Shown here piece after piece: positions 54,213 to 55,556 of a stretch of 55,556 nucleotides of DNA. The stretch comes from Limnohabitans sp. (GTDB lineage Bacteria; Pseudomonadota; Gammaproteobacteria; Burkholderiales; Burkholderiaceae_C), in the NCBI GenBank assembly GCA_009693505.1, contig SHXD01000015.1, positions 1-55,556 of the forward strand, given 5' to 3'. The translations under genes and the position numbers were made by a program. Every line of letters starts with the position of its first letter. The stretch's first letter is position 1. Under the pieces are notes generated by a model that worked only from the letters and a program-made list of their open reading frames with translations, was not told where the DNA came from and ran no database searches.

Positions 54213-55298
54213 TTAGCGCAACTCAGACAAGGCAATCGTTTGCTTTTTCAGCCATTCGCCCTGTGTATTCTGGAAGCCCAATTGAATTTCTTGTTTCGAC
54301 CAATCCATTTCAATGAGACCAAAGTGGTTTTGTGTGATGAGTTCGCCCAAACGATTGGGGCCGTCTTCTTTGGCTTCCGCCCAAGCATGTGTCATGCCAC
54401 TTGAAGTCAGCTCATACAAGGGGTAGCCTTGGGTGCCACTGCTTTTGTAGATGGCGCCAATGTGCCGGTCACCGGATAAAAGCACCACACCTTTTGCTGC
54501 TGTTTTCTGAATGAGTTGTTTTAACTTTTCTTGTTCGCGCGGAAAGTTACTCCAGCCCTCCCAGCCATGGCCCTCCACAATCACTTGAACGCCAGAGACA
54601 ATCAAGCGAACTTCGGCAGGCTGTTTCAACTGCGTCTCGAGCCATTGCCATTGAGCCTCCCCCAGCATGGTTTTCTGCGGGTCGTTATCTGCCACGTACC
54701 TTTCTTTACCGGGTGCATTGCGTTGGTCTGTGACACGCAGCTTGGAGCGAAACCATCGGGTGTCCAGCAAAATAACCTGAACGCGCTTTCCAGCGGGGCC
54801 GAAAACATGAGCGTGGTAAAGACCTTCACGCGTTCTTCTGGGATCGTCAGCAGGCAGTCGCCAAAAATCAATGAATTCATTTTTAGCCGCTTGTTTGTGA
54901 GGGAACTCCACGCCCCCATCGTTCAAACCCATGTCGTGATCGTCCCAAATGGCCACGTGAGGCACGCCCTGACGCAAGGCAGCGAAGCCAAGCTGAGCGG
55001 CTTGGCTTGCATAGGCGTTTTTTAAGTTTTGCAATTGCCAAGGTTGGTTGCTGGCGTAGACGTTGTCGCCGCCAAAAATAAACAGATCAGGTTTGGCGGC
55101 CAGAATGGGTTGCCAAATGGGCTGCGGTTTGTGTTGATCAATGCAAGACCCAAAAATAATTTTTTGGACTTCCGAGGGCCAGGCAGGCAAGCCATTGCTT
55201 TTTTCAACCGCCTTGACCCTGTTGACTTGAGCACAAGCGCCAAGGCCAGTCAGTAAGCTGCTGTAAGCGCTGATTTTCAATAATTGACGGCGGTCCAA
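54213..55298 (-). CDS. PhoD-like phosphatase/phosphodiesterase, exported
   Basis: A 361-residue metallophosphoesterase of the alkaline phosphatase D group. The N-terminus MDRRQLLKISAYSSLLTGLGAC has a twin-arginine-like RRQLLK motif and a lipobox-like LGAC, so export by Tat with lipid attachment is likely. The metal-site residues include GSCID, FIFGGDNVYA (GDN), IWDDHDMGLND and LLSGDRHIGAIY. The N-terminal domain of classical PhoD is absent, which puts it with the small single-domain members such as those cleaving phosphate diesters. The true substrate is unknown. It is divergent from a TetR gene. Confidence 0.9.
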   Translation of the reverse strand: MDRRQLLKISAYSSLLTGLGACAQVNRVKAVEKSNGLPAWPSEVQKIIFGSCIDQHKPQPIWQPILAAKPDLFIFGGDNVYASNQPWQLQNLKNAYASQAAQLGFAALRQGVPHVAIWDDHDMGLNDGGVEFPHKQAAKNEFIDFWRLPADDPRRTREGLYHAHVFGPAGKRVQVILLDTRWFRSKLRVTDQRNAPGKERYVADNDPQKTMLGEAQWQWLETQLKQPAEVRLIVSGVQVIVEGHGWEGWSNFPREQEKLKQLIQKTAAKGVVLLSGDRHIGAIYKSSGTQGYPLYELTSSGMTHAWAEAKEDGPNRLGELITQNHFGLIEMDWSKQEIQLGFQNTQGEWLKKQTIALSELR

Positions 55299-55396
55299 GT
55301 GATTTCCTGTCTTTTAAAAGGTGAGCATTTGTAGACGTTGTGACTATTTTATGACCAGCAAGTTCAAATTCTCAGATCGGTCGCTAAAATGCTTTC

Positions 55397-55556
55397 ATGA
55401 TTGCAAGCCTTGAGCCCCTCAAAAAGTCTTTCAAAGCCCAAATGCTAGAGGCCAGAGAGCAAGCGATTACAGCTTCGGTCAATCGACTTCTTTCTGAAAA
55501 AGGCTTTGACGCCATGACGGTGGATGAGGTTGCGGCAGAAGTTGGGATTGCCAAGG
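55397..55556 (+). CDS. TetR-family transcriptional regulator, N-terminal part (cut by window edge)
   Basis: The frame from ATG 55397 runs open to the window end and gives 53 residues. They include a basic N-terminal helix (LKKSFKAQMLEAREQ) and the start of the helix-turn-helix (ASVNRLLSEKGFDAMTV, then DEVAAEVGIAK), which is the TetR/AcrR signature. The ligand-binding domain lies outside the window. It is divergent from the PhoD-like gene with about 98 nt between them. Whether it acts on the palindrome upstream of gpx (25098) cannot be told from here. Confidence 0.85.
   Translation, partial: MIASLEPLKKSFKAQMLEAREQAITASVNRLLSEKGFDAMTVDEVAAEVGIAK

Overview
The window is chromosomal DNA of moderate GC content from a betaproteobacterium. 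The best fit is Burkholderiales, family Comamonadaceae, of the freshwater Limnohabitans type. This rests on a Bug-family tricarboxylate binding protein, TctD/TctE- and DctS/DctR-type two-component systems, a DUF3717 protein, a fused indolepyruvate ferredoxin oxidoreductase, and the order mnmG-rsmG-lysE-parA-hydrolase-parB. Genus assignment is inference; no database search was run. Coding density is high, no rRNA, tRNA, CRISPR or insertion sequence was seen, and the window cuts a gene at each end.

Layout. 1-11 kb is mostly core: a partial GST, a TctE/TctD-like sensor pair, a MarR regulator, recA (with a LexA-like box) and recX, argC, sucCD, a terC-family gene broken by four in-frame stops, a type IV pilin, a Bug binding protein and moaC. 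11-14 kb holds a BepA-like M48 protease and a three-gene accessory cassette (unknown 99-residue protein, phospholipase A2-like protein, lipoprotein). 14-17.3 kb has a DUF3717/DUF1289 fusion, YaeQ, purB and a GST. 17.3-25.1 kb is one nine-gene minus-strand operon for membrane lipid modification and oxidative stress (gpx, FAD amine oxidase, DUF1365, cyclopropane synthase-like methyltransferase, chalcone-isomerase-like, MFS, DUF3833, SDR, SnoaL-like), with most junctions overlapping or 1-3 nt apart. Then come glnE, yhdP, a DctS/DctR-like pair, mltA with a tiny divergent membrane-protein gene, and a 1184-residue IorAB fusion.

The 39.67-39.96 kb gap is AT-rich, holds a terminator, and carries a cluster of DnaA-box-like 9-mers, so it is a candidate replication origin. 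To its right are pirin, an Old Yellow Enzyme, a class II aldolase, and the mnmG-rsmG-lysE-parA-hydrolase-parB block, with three parS sites inside mnmG and rsmG. Both points suggest the window lies close to the chromosome origin. The right end holds an FAD-linked oxidase, a cobalamin adenosyltransferase, acetoacetyl-CoA synthetase, a long-type DapD, a PhoD-like phosphatase and the start of a TetR regulator.

Most worth following up: the phospholipase A2-like/lipoprotein cassette, the terC gene with four nonsense codons and no frameshift, the lipid operon without its usual sigma/anti-sigma genes but with a palindrome over its likely promoter, the oriC-like cluster, and the 48-codon membrane protein gene opposite the mltA start.
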